Shown here: piece by piece, positions 51,172 to 60,947 of the stretch
How the letters are laid out: every line of letters begins with the position of its first letter
Position numbering within the stretch: the stretch's first letter is position 1
Program-made: the position numbers and the translations under genes
Notes under the pieces: generated by a model
Told to the model about the DNA's origin: nothing
Database searches by the model: none
The model's input: only the letters and a program-made list of their open reading frames with translations
Assembly: GCA_910575835.1 (NCBI GenBank)
Contig: CAJTGB010000007.1
Coordinates: forward strand, 1-64,000
DNA length: 64,000 nucleotides
From: Lachnospiraceae bacterium
GTDB taxonomy: Bacteria > Bacillota > Clostridia > Lachnospirales > Lachnospiraceae
Direction of reading: 5' to 3'

Positions 51172-52983
51172 ATGATACGAATCAATCAATTAAAACTTGA
51201 CGTCCGCCATACAGAGGCCGACTTGAAGACAAAGGTCTGCAAGACATTGCGCATCCGGGAGGATGCGCTTATTTCCTGTACGATCAAAAAGCAATCCCTG
51301 GACGCACGGAAGAAACCGCAGTTATCGTATGTCTATACGGTTGATGTGACGGTGAAGAACGAACAGGAGATCACAAAGCGCATGAAGAAGCGGAAGCCTT
51401 CGAATATTCAGTTCCAGCCGCAGGAAAAAATATATTCTGTGCAGGCGTTTGGGGCACGGACGCTCAACCACCGGCCTGTTGTGATCGGGACCGGGCCGGC
51501 AGGGCTATTCTGCGGGTACGAGCTGGCGCGCCTCGGTTACCGTCCGGTTCTTCTGGAGCGGGGAGCGTCTGTTGAGGAACGGATCAAGGATGTGGAAGAA
51601 TTCTGGGCTTCGGGCGTCTTAGATTCTGATTCCAATGTCCAGTTCGGAGAGGGCGGTGCAGGAACATTTTCAGACGGGAAGCTTAATACTATGGTTCATG
51701 ATTCCCAGGGCTTAGGCGCAAGGGTTTTTGAGATATTTGTGGAGAACGGCGCTCCAAAGGAGATCTTATATCAGAGCAAGCCGCATATCGGAACGGATAT
51801 TTTGGCGGATGTAGTTAAGAATATGCGGGAATACATCATTTCCCGCGGCGGGGAGGTAAGGTTCCGTTCCCAGGTGACGGATATTATTGTGAAGAGGGAA
51901 GGGAATGATGATAAGCTGTGCGCGCTGGAAGTGCGCAGACCGGGGAGCCGGGATCATATATCGGAGAAGGGACGGTTAGAGACTGAGATCGCCGTTCTTG
52001 CCATCGGCCACAGCGCCAGAGATACGTTTGCCATGCTCTCGGACCGGGGCATCCCTATGGAGGCCAAGTCCTTTGCCGTGGGCGTTCGTGTGGAACACCC
52101 GCAGCGAATGATCGATCTGGCACAGTACGGAGTCTGGGACGACCCGGATCTCCCTCCGGCCGCTTACAAGCTGACGGCGAACCTTAGAAGCGGGAGAGGA
52201 GTCTACACCTTCTGTATGTGCCCGGGCGGCTACGTCGTCAATGCGTCTTCCGAGGAGAATCGTCTGGCGGTCAACGGTATGAGCTACCATGCCAGAGACG
52301 GAGTCAATGCCAACAGCGCTGTGGTAGTGACGGTTACTCCGGCGGACTATGTAAAACTTGAAGATAAAACGGAAGCTGCAGAACAAGATGGTACGGCAGT
52401 CGGCAAAGGATGCGGCGAGGCGGCAGTTAGCAGAGGGTGCGGCGATGCGGCAGTCGGCAAAGGATGCGGCGAGGCAGGCGAGGCCGTATGTGCGGCGTAT
52501 GTAAAGGAGCACGCCCTGGCCGGAGTTGAATTCCAGAGAAGGCTTGAAGAAGCCGCGTACCGGGCAGGCGGCGGCAGGATCCCGGTCCAGTTGTTCGAAG
52601 ACTTCTGCAGCGGCCGCCCGTCAGCAGCGCCCGGAGATATCCTGCCGCAGACGAAGGGCAGCTATACCTGGGGCAATGTAAGAGCCATATTCCCGGAAGA
52701 ACTGGCAGAATCACTGGAGGAGGGGATTCGCTCTTTCGGAGAACGCCTTAAGGGTTATGACCGCCCGGATGCGATCGTCTCTGGGGTGGAGAGCCGTACC
52801 TCGTCTCCGGTGCGTATTCTAAGGGATAATAACAGCATGCAGAGCCGTACGGCCGGACTCTACCCCTGCGGGGAAGGCGCCGGATACGCCGGGGGGATCA
52901 CGTCTGCGGCGATAGACGGCCTTAAGATCGCGCAGGCTATTGCCGGAGAATACGCGCCGTTTCAAGGATCCGGCGGCAGGTAA
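51172..52983 (+). CDS. COG2509-type FAD-dependent oxidoreductase with internal Gly-rich repeat
   Basis: A 603-residue flavoprotein. The N-terminal domain (INQLKLDVRHTEADLKTKV) is a conserved alpha/beta segment of the family. The FAD-binding domain starts with VVIGTGPAGLFCGYELARLGY, later VQFGEGGAGTFSDGKL and the C-terminal YPCGEGAGYAGGITSAA. Between about residues 405 and 440 there is an insertion of three 9-residue repeats (AVGKGCGEA type) that looks unconserved. The ATG at 51172 follows GAGGAGAAG. The reaction catalysed by the family is unknown. Confidence 0.85.
   Translation: MIRINQLKLDVRHTEADLKTKVCKTLRIREDALISCTIKKQSLDARKKPQLSYVYTVDVTVKNEQEITKRMKKRKPSNIQFQPQEKIYSVQAFGARTLNHRPVVIGTGPAGLFCGYELARLGYRPVLLERGASVEERIKDVEEFWASGVLDSDSNVQFGEGGAGTFSDGKLNTMVHDSQGLGARVFEIFVENGAPKEILYQSKPHIGTDILADVVKNMREYIISRGGEVRFRSQVTDIIVKREGNDDKLCALEVRRPGSRDHISEKGRLETEIAVLAIGHSARDTFAMLSDRGIPMEAKSFAVGVRVEHPQRMIDLAQYGVWDDPDLPPAAYKLTANLRSGRGVYTFCMCPGGYVVNASSEENRLAVNGMSYHARDGVNANSAVVVTVTPADYVKLEDKTEAAEQDGTAVGKGCGEAAVSRGCGDAAVGKGCGEAGEAVCAAYVKEHALAGVEFQRRLEEAAYRAGGGRIPVQLFEDFCSGRPSAAPGDILPQTKGSYTWGNVRAIFPEELAESLEEGIRSFGERLKGYDRPDAIVSGVESRTSSPVRILRDNNSMQSRTAGLYPCGEGAGYAGGITSAAIDGLKIAQAIAGEYAPFQGSGGR
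52396..52476 (+). repeat. Three 27-bp tandem repeats in the COG2509 gene
   Basis: Units at 52396, 52423 and 52450, each beginning GCAGT and ending TGCGGCGA(G/T)GC; the first and third are nearly identical. They encode AV(G/S)(K/R)GCG(E/D)A. Confidence 0.88.
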
Positions 52984-53157
52984 GGTTAAGCGGCGCCGTA
53001 TGTACGGCGGATAAACAGGCGCCGCACAAAATCTACATTTTCGACATTCTGGCGAATGGCTTAAGAAATTTTTAATGTGATAACTCTATACACCGTTTCT
53101 GAAATGTGTTAAAATGTATTGAGTTTTTTAGATAGAGAAAACGAGGAGGAGTACATA

Positions 53158-53418
53158 ATGAAAGGAACAGGAAGCAAGAACGCCTGGGCTTTATTTCTGT
53201 TTATGCTGACAGGAATCGTACTTGGAGGCTTCATCGGCATGTTGGCGGAAGGAGTTCCTGCGCTTAGTTGGCTGGGATATGGACAGGCCTTCGGGTTGGA
53301 GGAGCCCATCGTTTTGAATCTGGGGATTCTGGTGCTTACATTCGGCCTGTCGATCAAGATTACGATCGCAAGCATTATCGGCGTTGTCCTTGCCATCATT
53401 ATTTACCGTTTCTTATAG
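53158..53418 (+). CDS. DUF4321 membrane protein
   Basis: An 86-residue protein with two hydrophobic helices (about residues 9-29 and 60-82) joined by a loop LSWLGYGQAFGLEEP, matching DUF4321, a family typical of Clostridia. ACGAGGAGGAGTACATA precedes the ATG at 53158; an upstream in-frame start at 53119 is not supported. It lies directly before radC and the mre genes; its role is unknown. Confidence 0.8.
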   Translation: MKGTGSKNAWALFLFMLTGIVLGGFIGMLAEGVPALSWLGYGQAFGLEEPIVLNLGILVLTFGLSIKITIASIIGVVLAIIIYRFL

Positions 53419-53489
53419 CTCGGCTGGTCCATCCGGTCAGAAATTAAACTAATGGATCGGTTAGAGTATCGCACATATCCAATGATAAG

Positions 53490-54194
53490 ATGAATCAGTC
53501 TAATACGATCAAGGAGATACCGGAACTGGAACGTCCCTATGAGAAATGCGAACGAAGAGGAGCCGCCTCTCTGAGCGATGAAGAACTCCTGGCTGTTCTG
53601 CTTCGAACCGGCACTCATGGGGAGAACGCCCTTGCATTGGCGCGGAGGATCCTGTACCACGCGGGCGAGACCGGGATTCTGGGTATCCACCAGTTCAACC
53701 GGGAGCGTCTGATGACGATCAAGGGTATCGGGAAGGTGAAGGCAATTCAGATCTCATGTATCTCGGAGCTTGCGAAGCGGCTCTCTAAGGCATCTTATCA
53801 GGAGGCCTTATGCTTCTCTGAACCGGACACCATTGCCAGATATTATATGGAAGATATGAGGCATGGGAAGCAGGAACAGATGAAGCTGTTGATGCTGAAT
53901 ACCAAGGCAAAATTAATCGGCGAGACGAACATTTCTAAGGGAACGGTGAACGCTTCCCTGATCACGCCGAGAGAACTTTTTATAGAAGCACTGCAGAAGA
54001 GCGCAGTGTATATTATTATCATACACAACCATCCAAGCGGGGACCCGACTCCCAGCCGGGAGGATCTGCTGATCACGAAGAGGATCTTCGATGCCGGCAA
54101 ATTAATTGGAATTGAGCTGTTAGACCATATCATTATCGGGAATAATCGTTATATGAGTTTTCGGGAAGAGGGCATGCTATTAGAAAGGATCTAG
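53490..54194 (+). CDS. radC: RadC family JAMM/MPN protein
   Basis: A 234-residue RadC: an N-terminal helix-hairpin-helix region (LSDEELLAVLLRTGTHGENALALA, IKGIGKVKAIQI) and a C-terminal JAB1/MPN metalloprotease-like domain with the zinc motif HNHPSGDPTPSRED near residues 175-188. It precedes mreB by four bases, a gene order conserved in Firmicutes. The historic DNA-repair label is not supported by experiment in several species; activity unknown. Confidence 0.93.
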   Translation: MNQSNTIKEIPELERPYEKCERRGAASLSDEELLAVLLRTGTHGENALALARRILYHAGETGILGIHQFNRERLMTIKGIGKVKAIQISCISELAKRLSKASYQEALCFSEPDTIARYYMEDMRHGKQEQMKLLMLNTKAKLIGETNISKGTVNASLITPRELFIEALQKSAVYIIIIHNHPSGDPTPSREDLLITKRIFDAGKLIGIELLDHIIIGNNRYMSFREEGMLLERI

Positions 54195-54198
54195 TCAG

Positions 54199-55221
54199 AT
54201 GGCGAGGAATGTTTATGGTCTTGATCTTGGCTCCTACGAGATCAAGGTTTACGATAAAAAGAAAGATACCATATGGAAAGAAAAAGATGTGATCGCGTTA
54301 AAGAACGGCCGCGATATTTTCGCGGTAGGCGACGACGCCTTTTTGATGTACGAAAAAGCTCCCTCTGCTATTGAGGTCGTTTTCCCAATGAAAGAGGGCG
54401 TGATCTCCAGATTCCACGATATGCAGTTCTTATTGCAGAATTTGCTGAAGAAGGACCGGCAGTTTGCCCGCGGTTCGGAATATGTGGTTGCAGTCCCGAC
54501 GGACGTGACGGAGGTGGAGAAGAAGGCGTTCTTCGATCTGGTTATTCACTCGACGGCCAAGGCAAAAGAGGTGAACATTGTAGAACGATCCATTGCAGAC
54601 GCCATTGGGCTGAATCTGGATGTCCAGAACACCAAAGGCGTATTTATCGTCAATTTCGGCGGAGAGACCACGGAGCTTTCGGTGATCGCCGGAGGCGGTA
54701 TGGTCATGAACCGTCTTCTGAAGATCGGCGGCGTGACATTCGACCAGTCGATCATTAATCTGGTGCGCCACAGCCACGACTTCCTGATCGGAAGGCATAC
54801 GGCGGAGGTTTTGCGCAAGAGCTTCGGGATCTTCACAAGTGAGATCGAGTCCATGCTTACGGCTGCGGGACGGGATCTGATCACGGGCGTCCCTATGCGC
54901 AAGGGTATCTCTATCAACTTGGTAAGGCTTGCCATGAAGGATCCCCTGCTCCAATGCGTCGGCGCGATCCAGTCATTGCTTGACAGGACGCCCCCTGAGG
55001 TGCGCAAGGCGATCAACGAGAACGGGATCTTCCTTACCGGCGGAGTTGCGCACACAGCCGGACTGGAGATGTATGTGGAGGAGATGGTCGGGATCACGAC
55101 CAGAGCTTCCGTAGAACCGGATGTCTGCGCGGTATCCGGGCTTAAGAAGATCATTCAGTCGAAAGAGCTGAGGAAATTTGCATTTTCCATGATCGATGAG
55201 AATTATAGGTGGATGAGGTAA
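54199..55221 (+). CDS. mreB: Rod shape-determining protein MreB
   Basis: A 340-residue actin-like ATPase that polymerises beneath the membrane and positions lateral wall synthesis. Phosphate 1 loop GLDLGSYEIKVYD, VAVPTDVTEVEKKAFFD, phosphate 2 VNFGGETTELSVIAGG, GGVTFDQSIINLVR and the adenosine loop FLTGGVAHTAGLE are present. Some motif residues differ from the canonical MreB/Mbl types, e.g. GSYEIKVYD in place of the usual GTAN-type loop, so this may be a divergent MreB-like paralogue. Followed after one base by mreC. Confidence 0.9.
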   Translation: MARNVYGLDLGSYEIKVYDKKKDTIWKEKDVIALKNGRDIFAVGDDAFLMYEKAPSAIEVVFPMKEGVISRFHDMQFLLQNLLKKDRQFARGSEYVVAVPTDVTEVEKKAFFDLVIHSTAKAKEVNIVERSIADAIGLNLDVQNTKGVFIVNFGGETTELSVIAGGGMVMNRLLKIGGVTFDQSIINLVRHSHDFLIGRHTAEVLRKSFGIFTSEIESMLTAAGRDLITGVPMRKGISINLVRLAMKDPLLQCVGAIQSLLDRTPPEVRKAINENGIFLTGGVAHTAGLEMYVEEMVGITTRASVEPDVCAVSGLKKIIQSKELRKFAFSMIDENYRWMR

Positions 55222-55222
55222 T

Positions 55223-56098
55223 ATGAAGAATAAGAAGCAATCGTCCTTTTCAAGTAAATACTGGCTGATCATCATCTCTGTTGTCTGTGTGATACTGCTG
55301 GGAATCGAGCGTTTCACTGACGGCGGGGGGCCTTTGCGGTTTATTGCCGGTTATACGGTGATCCCCATGCAGGAGGGTATCAGTTATGTGGGACGCTTCA
55401 TGAGCGATCTGTCGGATAATTTCGAGACCTTAGATGAGATGAAGGATGCGAATAAGAAGCTGCAGTCTAAGGTGGATGAGCTTACCACGGACAATACACG
55501 GCTTCGGCAGGAACAGTATGAGCTTGACAGATTACGGGAATTATATAAGTTAGATGAGAACTATTCTGATTATGAGAAGATCGGCGCTCATGTGATCGCT
55601 AATAACGGAAGCAACTGGTTCTCAACCTTCACCATTGACAAGGGGACTAAGGACGGCGTCAAGGTGGATTCCAATGTCCTTGCCGGCAGCGGCCTTGTCG
55701 GGATCGTCACGGAGGCGGGACCGAATTATGCCCAGGTACGTTCCATCATCGACGATGCCAGCAACGTAAGCGCCATGATGCTCTCTACCTCCGATACCTG
55801 TATGGTCAGAGGAGACTTAGAGCTGATGGCAGACGGCAGGCTCCGATTCGAGAAGCTCCCCAACAACGACAATGTTGTGGAACCGGGAGAGCAGGTCGTG
55901 ACGTCGCATGTAAGCTCCAGATTCCTTCAGGGACTTTTTATCGGATATGTGAGCGATATCGATGTGGACGCCAATAACCTGACGCGTTCAGGATACATTA
56001 CGCCTGCGGTCGATTTTAGCAAGCTTCAGGAGGTGCTTGTCATTACCACAACGAAACAGGAGATGACAGGCGGCGGGGATGCAGTTGAAGGAGAGTAA
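55223..56098 (+). CDS. mreC: Rod shape-determining protein MreC
   Basis: A 291-residue single-pass protein: a transmembrane helix at residues 13-32, a coiled coil (about 70-112, MKDANKKLQSKVDELTTDN) and the beta-rich periplasm-side domain with VIANNGSNWFSTFTIDKGTKDGV and VLAGSGLVGIVTE. It scaffolds the elongasome by binding PBP2. One base separates it from mreB, three from mreD. Confidence 0.95.
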   Translation: MKNKKQSSFSSKYWLIIISVVCVILLGIERFTDGGGPLRFIAGYTVIPMQEGISYVGRFMSDLSDNFETLDEMKDANKKLQSKVDELTTDNTRLRQEQYELDRLRELYKLDENYSDYEKIGAHVIANNGSNWFSTFTIDKGTKDGVKVDSNVLAGSGLVGIVTEAGPNYAQVRSIIDDASNVSAMMLSTSDTCMVRGDLELMADGRLRFEKLPNNDNVVEPGEQVVTSHVSSRFLQGLFIGYVSDIDVDANNLTRSGYITPAVDFSKLQEVLVITTTKQEMTGGGDAVEGE

Positions 56099-56101
56099 CC
56101 C

Positions 56102-56620
56102 ATGAAGAGAAAGCTTATTACATTATTGGTCATCCTTATCTGTTTTTTGCTGGAGAGTTCTGTCTTTCACAGCCTGTCCTTCGCTTCGGTCAAACCGAAC
56201 CTGCTGATCGTAGTGACCTCGTCCTTCGGTTTTATGCGCGGTAAGAAAGAAGGGATGTTCGTGGGATTCTCGGCGGGATTGATGGCGGATCTGTTCTGGG
56301 GGAGTATATTAGGATTCCACATGCTGCTGTATGCCGTGATCGGATATATGAACGGGTCCTTCAAAAGGATGTTCTATGATGACGATGTCAAGCTTCCGAT
56401 CGTGCTGATCGGGGCGAGCGAACTGGTATATGGCCTGTCCATCTATACGTTCGCTTATATGCTGCAGGGTGATTTCGCATTTTTCTCATATCTGTTCAGC
56501 ATTATCTTACCGGAGCTGGTATACACGATATTGGTAACGCTGGTATTGTATCAGATCATATTACACATTAACAAGAAACTGGAAGCAGAAGAACAAAGGA
56601 GTGCAAGCAAATTTGTATAG
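56102..56620 (+). CDS. mreD: Rod shape-determining protein MreD
   Basis: A 172-residue polytopic membrane protein with about five helices and the family-typical VKPNLLIVVTSSFGFMRGKKEGMFVGFSAGLMADLFW-like region (residues about 28-62). Works with MreC, PBP2 and RodA. Overlaps the pbp gene start. Confidence 0.92.
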   Translation: MKRKLITLLVILICFLLESSVFHSLSFASVKPNLLIVVTSSFGFMRGKKEGMFVGFSAGLMADLFWGSILGFHMLLYAVIGYMNGSFKRMFYDDDVKLPIVLIGASELVYGLSIYTFAYMLQGDFAFFSYLFSIILPELVYTILVTLVLYQIILHINKKLEAEEQRSASKFV

Positions 56621-59555
56621 TTTATGGGAACGGATCAAAATTACTGTATCCAATATTCTTCAATCGCGGATATTTGTCCTGATCATTGTGTTCTGTGCTT
56701 TGTCTGCGGTTCTCGTCCAGAGGATATTCTATCTTCAGATCGTTAAAGGACAGGAATATCTGGATGATTACAAGCTGCAGATACAGAAGACAAAGGAAGT
56801 GCAGGGAACCCGCGGCCATATCTATGACCGCAACGGTAATCTTCTGGCTTATAACGAGCTGGCTTATGCGGTCACTATAGAGGATACCGGGGAGTATGAC
56901 AGTATCAGCCATAAGAATCAGGAATTGAACAGAGTGGTTTCCAGTGTGATCGAGATGGTGGAATCGAATGGGGACACGGTGATCAATAATTTCGGTATCA
57001 TTCTGGATCACAACAACAATTATATCTATGTGTCAGAGAATACTACGCAGAGACTCCGTTTTATTGCGGACGTCTACGGGAAACGTACGATAGATGAGCT
57101 GTCCGAAAAACAGCAGAACATATCTGCGGAGGGTTTGATCAACCACTTATGTACCGATGAGATCAACGGTTACGGCATTGACCAGAAGAAGATGGAGAAG
57201 CAGGACGTATTAAAATTAGTGAATATCCGCTATGCGATCGCCCTGAACGGTTATCAGAAGTACATTGCCACCACCATCGCCGAGGATGTCAGCGAGGAGA
57301 CGGTGGCCGATGTCATGGAGAACCTGGACGAGCTTCAGGGTGTCAATATTGAAGAGGAATCCATGCGCCGCTATACGGATAGCTACTGCTTTGCCAATAT
57401 CATCGGCTATATCGGACAGATTTCCCAGGAGGAATACGACGATCTCAGCAAGGAGGAGAAGAAGGAACGTGCCAAGACGGATATCATCGGCAAATCCGGT
57501 TTGGAGAAGACTATGGACTCCTATCTGCAGGGGAAGAAGGGTGAGATTAAGCTGTATGTAAACAGCGTGGGGAAGGTGATCGAGACCGTCAATGAGAAGG
57601 AACCCAAAGCCGGCAATGACGTCTACCTTACCATTGACGCGAATCTGCAGAAAGCAGCTTATCATATTATTGAACAAGAACTGGCAGGTATCCTGCTGTC
57701 TAAGATTCAGAATGCTCTGGATTACGACAGAACGCATGTGGAAGACGGAAGCGATGTGATCATCCCGATCGGAGATGTCTATCACACATTTATCAACAAC
57801 GACGTTCTGGATATGAATCATTTCAGCGCAGAAGAGGCAGGCCTTGCGGAGAAAGAAGTCAGCGCAGCCTTTTCCTCCAGAAAATCTGCGATCCTCAGCG
57901 AACTGGCAGGTATCCTGTCGGATCCAAACGCCGGGGCGTACCGGGAACTTCCGAAGGAGAACCAGGCATATCTGACTTATATTGTGACAGATATGCTGAC
58001 TACCAGCCACAAGGTTATCATGCCGGACTCAATCGACAAGAATGATGCCACATATAAGGCCTGGAAAGACGATGAGAGTATTAATGTGTATTCTTATCTC
58101 AATTATGCGATCTCCAAGAACTGGGTGGATACTTCCCTGCTTAAATCATATGTCTCGTCTGACGGAGATTATTCCGATTCCAGCGAACTTTATGAGGGAA
58201 TGATCGCATATATCCTGGATCGTATTGATTCAGACAGCAGTTTCGACAAATTAGTATACAAATATATGATCAAGTCGGGAGGGGTGTCTGGCCGTCAGGT
58301 ATGCATGATGCTCTATGAGCAGGGAATACTTGCCATGGATGAGGATCAGTACAACCGCCTGAACAGCGGTTCGCTCGGCGCTTACGATTTCATTCGCGGC
58401 AAGATCGAGACGCTTGAGATCACCCCGGGACAGTTGGCACTGGAACCATGCACCGGTTCCATGGTCATGACGGATACCCGAACAGGAGAGGTTCTCGCCT
58501 GCGTATCCTATCCCGGATATGACAATAACCGTCTGGCCAATGCCATGGACTCGAATTATTATAACAAGCTGGTGACAGATCAGGCACGGCCTTTCTATAA
58601 TAATGCGACTCAGGAGAAGACTGCTCCAGGCTCCACTTACAAGCCTCTGTCGACAGTTGCCGGTCTTACGGAGGGTGTCATTGAGACAAATACCTACCTG
58701 CCATGCAGCGGACTCTATGAAAAAGTAGACCCGAATCCGAGATGCTGGATATATCCAAGCGCCCATGGCGGACTGAACGCATCCGGCGCGATCCAGCATT
58801 CCTGTAACTGCTTCTTTTACGAAGTGGGATACCGCCTAAGCCTTGAAGAGACGGTGGCGCCGCAGGATGATACGGACGATTCGCAGAGACAGAATACGTC
58901 CAGGCGTTATTCCAGTGCATTGGGTCTGGAGAAATTAAGAAAATATGCGGAGGAGTTTGGCTTAGGAGAGACTTCAGGAATGGAGATACCGGAATCCGAT
59001 CCCCAGATCTCTGACGATTCTTCCGTTCCGTCTGCGATCGGACAGGGAACGAACAACTATACCACAAGCCAGCTTGCAAGATATATTACCGCGATCGCCA
59101 ACAAGGGCACGGTATTCAAGTTAAGCCTGCTTGATAAGGTGACTTCTGTCACAGGGAAGACCATCAAGGATTACGAACCTGAGGTCAGCAACACGGTCGA
59201 GGGCGTTGCAGATTCCACGTGGACGGCTGTACATGACGGAATGAGAAATATGGTAGTTTCCGAGCATGGGGATTTGTTTCCGAATCTCAATGCGAGTGAT
59301 ATAAAACTGTCTGGAAAGACAGGAACAGCACAGCAGAGCAAGACGCATCCCGACCACGGGCTTTTCGTCGGGTTTGCCCCAAGCGATAACCCGGAGGTGG
59401 CGTTCGCAACGCGTATTGCGAACGGATACAGCTCTACATTTGCCGCCGAGGTGGGGAATGCGGTACTGGAATACTATTATGAGATACGTCCGGAGGAGGA
59501 GATCATCACCGGAAAAGCAGCTAAGATTAAGATAACACAGTCAGGAGGAGATTAA
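56613..59555 (+). CDS. mrdA: Penicillin-binding protein 2 (elongation transpeptidase)
   Basis: A class B PBP of about 980 residues. An N-terminal membrane helix is at about 17-36, then a pedestal/dimerisation domain, then a transpeptidase domain with SxxK as STYK (Ser674 counted from the TTG), SxN as SCN (Ser730) and KTGT (Lys902). The start is uncertain: the TTG at 56613 has AAAGGAG at a good distance, while the GTG at 56601 is too close to it. The length is above the usual 600-700 residues because of extra Asp/Ser-rich helical sequence between about 360 and 620, a feature of clostridial PBP2. Confidence 0.93.
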   Translation: MYSLWERIKITVSNILQSRIFVLIIVFCALSAVLVQRIFYLQIVKGQEYLDDYKLQIQKTKEVQGTRGHIYDRNGNLLAYNELAYAVTIEDTGEYDSISHKNQELNRVVSSVIEMVESNGDTVINNFGIILDHNNNYIYVSENTTQRLRFIADVYGKRTIDELSEKQQNISAEGLINHLCTDEINGYGIDQKKMEKQDVLKLVNIRYAIALNGYQKYIATTIAEDVSEETVADVMENLDELQGVNIEEESMRRYTDSYCFANIIGYIGQISQEEYDDLSKEEKKERAKTDIIGKSGLEKTMDSYLQGKKGEIKLYVNSVGKVIETVNEKEPKAGNDVYLTIDANLQKAAYHIIEQELAGILLSKIQNALDYDRTHVEDGSDVIIPIGDVYHTFINNDVLDMNHFSAEEAGLAEKEVSAAFSSRKSAILSELAGILSDPNAGAYRELPKENQAYLTYIVTDMLTTSHKVIMPDSIDKNDATYKAWKDDESINVYSYLNYAISKNWVDTSLLKSYVSSDGDYSDSSELYEGMIAYILDRIDSDSSFDKLVYKYMIKSGGVSGRQVCMMLYEQGILAMDEDQYNRLNSGSLGAYDFIRGKIETLEITPGQLALEPCTGSMVMTDTRTGEVLACVSYPGYDNNRLANAMDSNYYNKLVTDQARPFYNNATQEKTAPGSTYKPLSTVAGLTEGVIETNTYLPCSGLYEKVDPNPRCWIYPSAHGGLNASGAIQHSCNCFFYEVGYRLSLEETVAPQDDTDDSQRQNTSRRYSSALGLEKLRKYAEEFGLGETSGMEIPESDPQISDDSSVPSAIGQGTNNYTTSQLARYITAIANKGTVFKLSLLDKVTSVTGKTIKDYEPEVSNTVEGVADSTWTAVHDGMRNMVVSEHGDLFPNLNASDIKLSGKTGTAQQSKTHPDHGLFVGFAPSDNPEVAFATRIANGYSSTFAAEVGNAVLEYYYEIRPEEEIITGKAAKIKITQSGGD

Positions 59556-59567
59556 GGGAAAGGATGA

Positions 59568-60164
59568 GTGTATGTGAAAGATCCGGTGCTCATTAAGAGT
59601 AACAGATACGGTATTACGATCTACTTTGACCCGGACATGCCTTACGAGGAATTGTTGGCAGAGGTCCAGAGGAAATTTCAATCTTCCGCGCATTTTTTTG
59701 ACCATGCGGATATGGCGGTAGAATTCGAAGGCCGTACTTTCACAGATGAGGAGACGCACCTTATGGCGGAAGTCATACAGGAGGCGGCCAGAATACAGAT
59801 ATTATGTATTATCGAAAAGGACACATATACGGAAGAGATCCACAAGAGAATGCTGGATGAAAGCCTGGAAACGTTCCATGAAAGAGACGGCCAGTTCTAT
59901 AGAGGTACGCTAAGAGGAAAACAGATTCTTGAATCTGAGACCAGCATCGTGATCGTCGGGGATATCGAGGAGGACGCCATAGTAGCGTCCAAGCAGAATG
60001 TCGTGGTGACCGGTACCATCTACGGTACCGTGATCGCAGGCGCTTCCGGCAATTACGATGCGATTATCGCAGCGCTCCGAATGCGGCCCAAAAGGCTCCG
60101 TATCGGAGATATTGAAGTGAAACCAGTTATAGGAGGAAGTTATTCATGGGCGAAGTTATTGTAA
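59568..60164 (+). CDS. minC: Septum site-determining protein MinC
   Basis: A 198-residue FtsZ polymerisation inhibitor. The N-terminal domain (VLIKSNRYGITIYFDPDMPYEELLAE) is followed by the beta-helical MinC_C domain (YRGTLRGKQILESETSIVIVGD, NVVVTGTIYGTVIAGA) that binds MinD. Start is a GTG at 59568 with AAAGGA five bases away. It overlaps minD by 19 bp. The linker between domains is short. Confidence 0.92.
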   Translation: MYVKDPVLIKSNRYGITIYFDPDMPYEELLAEVQRKFQSSAHFFDHADMAVEFEGRTFTDEETHLMAEVIQEAARIQILCIIEKDTYTEEIHKRMLDESLETFHERDGQFYRGTLRGKQILESETSIVIVGDIEEDAIVASKQNVVVTGTIYGTVIAGASGNYDAIIAALRMRPKRLRIGDIEVKPVIGGSYSWAKLL

Positions 60165-60937
60165 TTACATCAGGAAAAGGCGGTGTCGGCAAGACAACGA
60201 CAACAGCGAATCTTGGAGCCGGTTTATCGAAGCTTGATAAGAAGGTGGCCGTTATAGATACGGATCTGGGGCTTCGTAATCTGGATGTAGTCATGGGACT
60301 TGAGAACCTGATCGTCTACAATCTGGTAGATGTGATCGAAGGCACCTGCCGTCTTAAGCAAGCCCTGATACGGGACAAGAGATATGAGAATCTGTATCTT
60401 CTGCCTTCGGCGCAGACCAAGGACAAGACGGCGATCTCACCCGGACAGATGAAGAAGCTTACAGCGGAGCTTAAAGAAGACTTCGATTACATACTTCTGG
60501 ATTGTCCTGCCGGGATAGAGCAGGGGTTCATGAATGCCATTGCCGGGGCTGACCGGGCCATCATCGTGACGACGCCGGAGGTATCTGCGATCCGTGATGC
60601 CGATAGGATCATCGGGCTGCTCAACAGCAACCAGCTAAAGAAGATGGAGCTGATCATCAACCGGATCCGCATGGATATGGTAAAAAGGGGCGATATGATG
60701 ACGGTTGACGATGTGACGGAGATACTGTCCATCCCTCTAATCGGCGCGCTGCCGGACGACGAACAGGTCGTGATCGGCACCAATCAGGGAGAACCTGTGA
60801 TCGGCCTTGATTCCAAAGCCGGCATGGCGTATATGAACATCTGTAAACGAATCATGGGCATGGATGTCCCGTTTATGGAGCTGCAGGGCAGTACAGGGTT
60901 CTTTTCAAAACTATCCGGCCTCTTTAAGAAGGATTAG
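60146..60937 (+). CDS. minD: Septum site-determining ATPase MinD
   Basis: A 263-residue ParA-like ATPase with deviant Walker A KGGVGKTT (residues 11-18), switch regions VIDTDLGLRNLDVVMGLEN and DCPAGIEQGF, and a C-terminal amphipathic helix (FFSKLSGLFKKD) for membrane binding. It recruits MinC to the membrane and is displaced by MinE. AGGAGGAAGTTATTC precedes the ATG. Confidence 0.97.
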   Translation: MGEVIVITSGKGGVGKTTTTANLGAGLSKLDKKVAVIDTDLGLRNLDVVMGLENLIVYNLVDVIEGTCRLKQALIRDKRYENLYLLPSAQTKDKTAISPGQMKKLTAELKEDFDYILLDCPAGIEQGFMNAIAGADRAIIVTTPEVSAIRDADRIIGLLNSNQLKKMELIINRIRMDMVKRGDMMTVDDVTEILSIPLIGALPDDEQVVIGTNQGEPVIGLDSKAGMAYMNICKRIMGMDVPFMELQGSTGFFSKLSGLFKKD

Positions 60938-60947
60938 GAGGGCTGTC

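Noticed and set aside
52990-53025. A GCGGCGCC/GGCGCCGC inverted repeat after the COG2509 gene
   Set aside because: Strong stem but no T tract, and GC-rich palindromes can arise by chance; not called a terminator.
57216-58010. A 264-codon minus-strand frame
   Set aside because: Lies entirely within the PBP2 gene in antisense and has no start signal or family resemblance.
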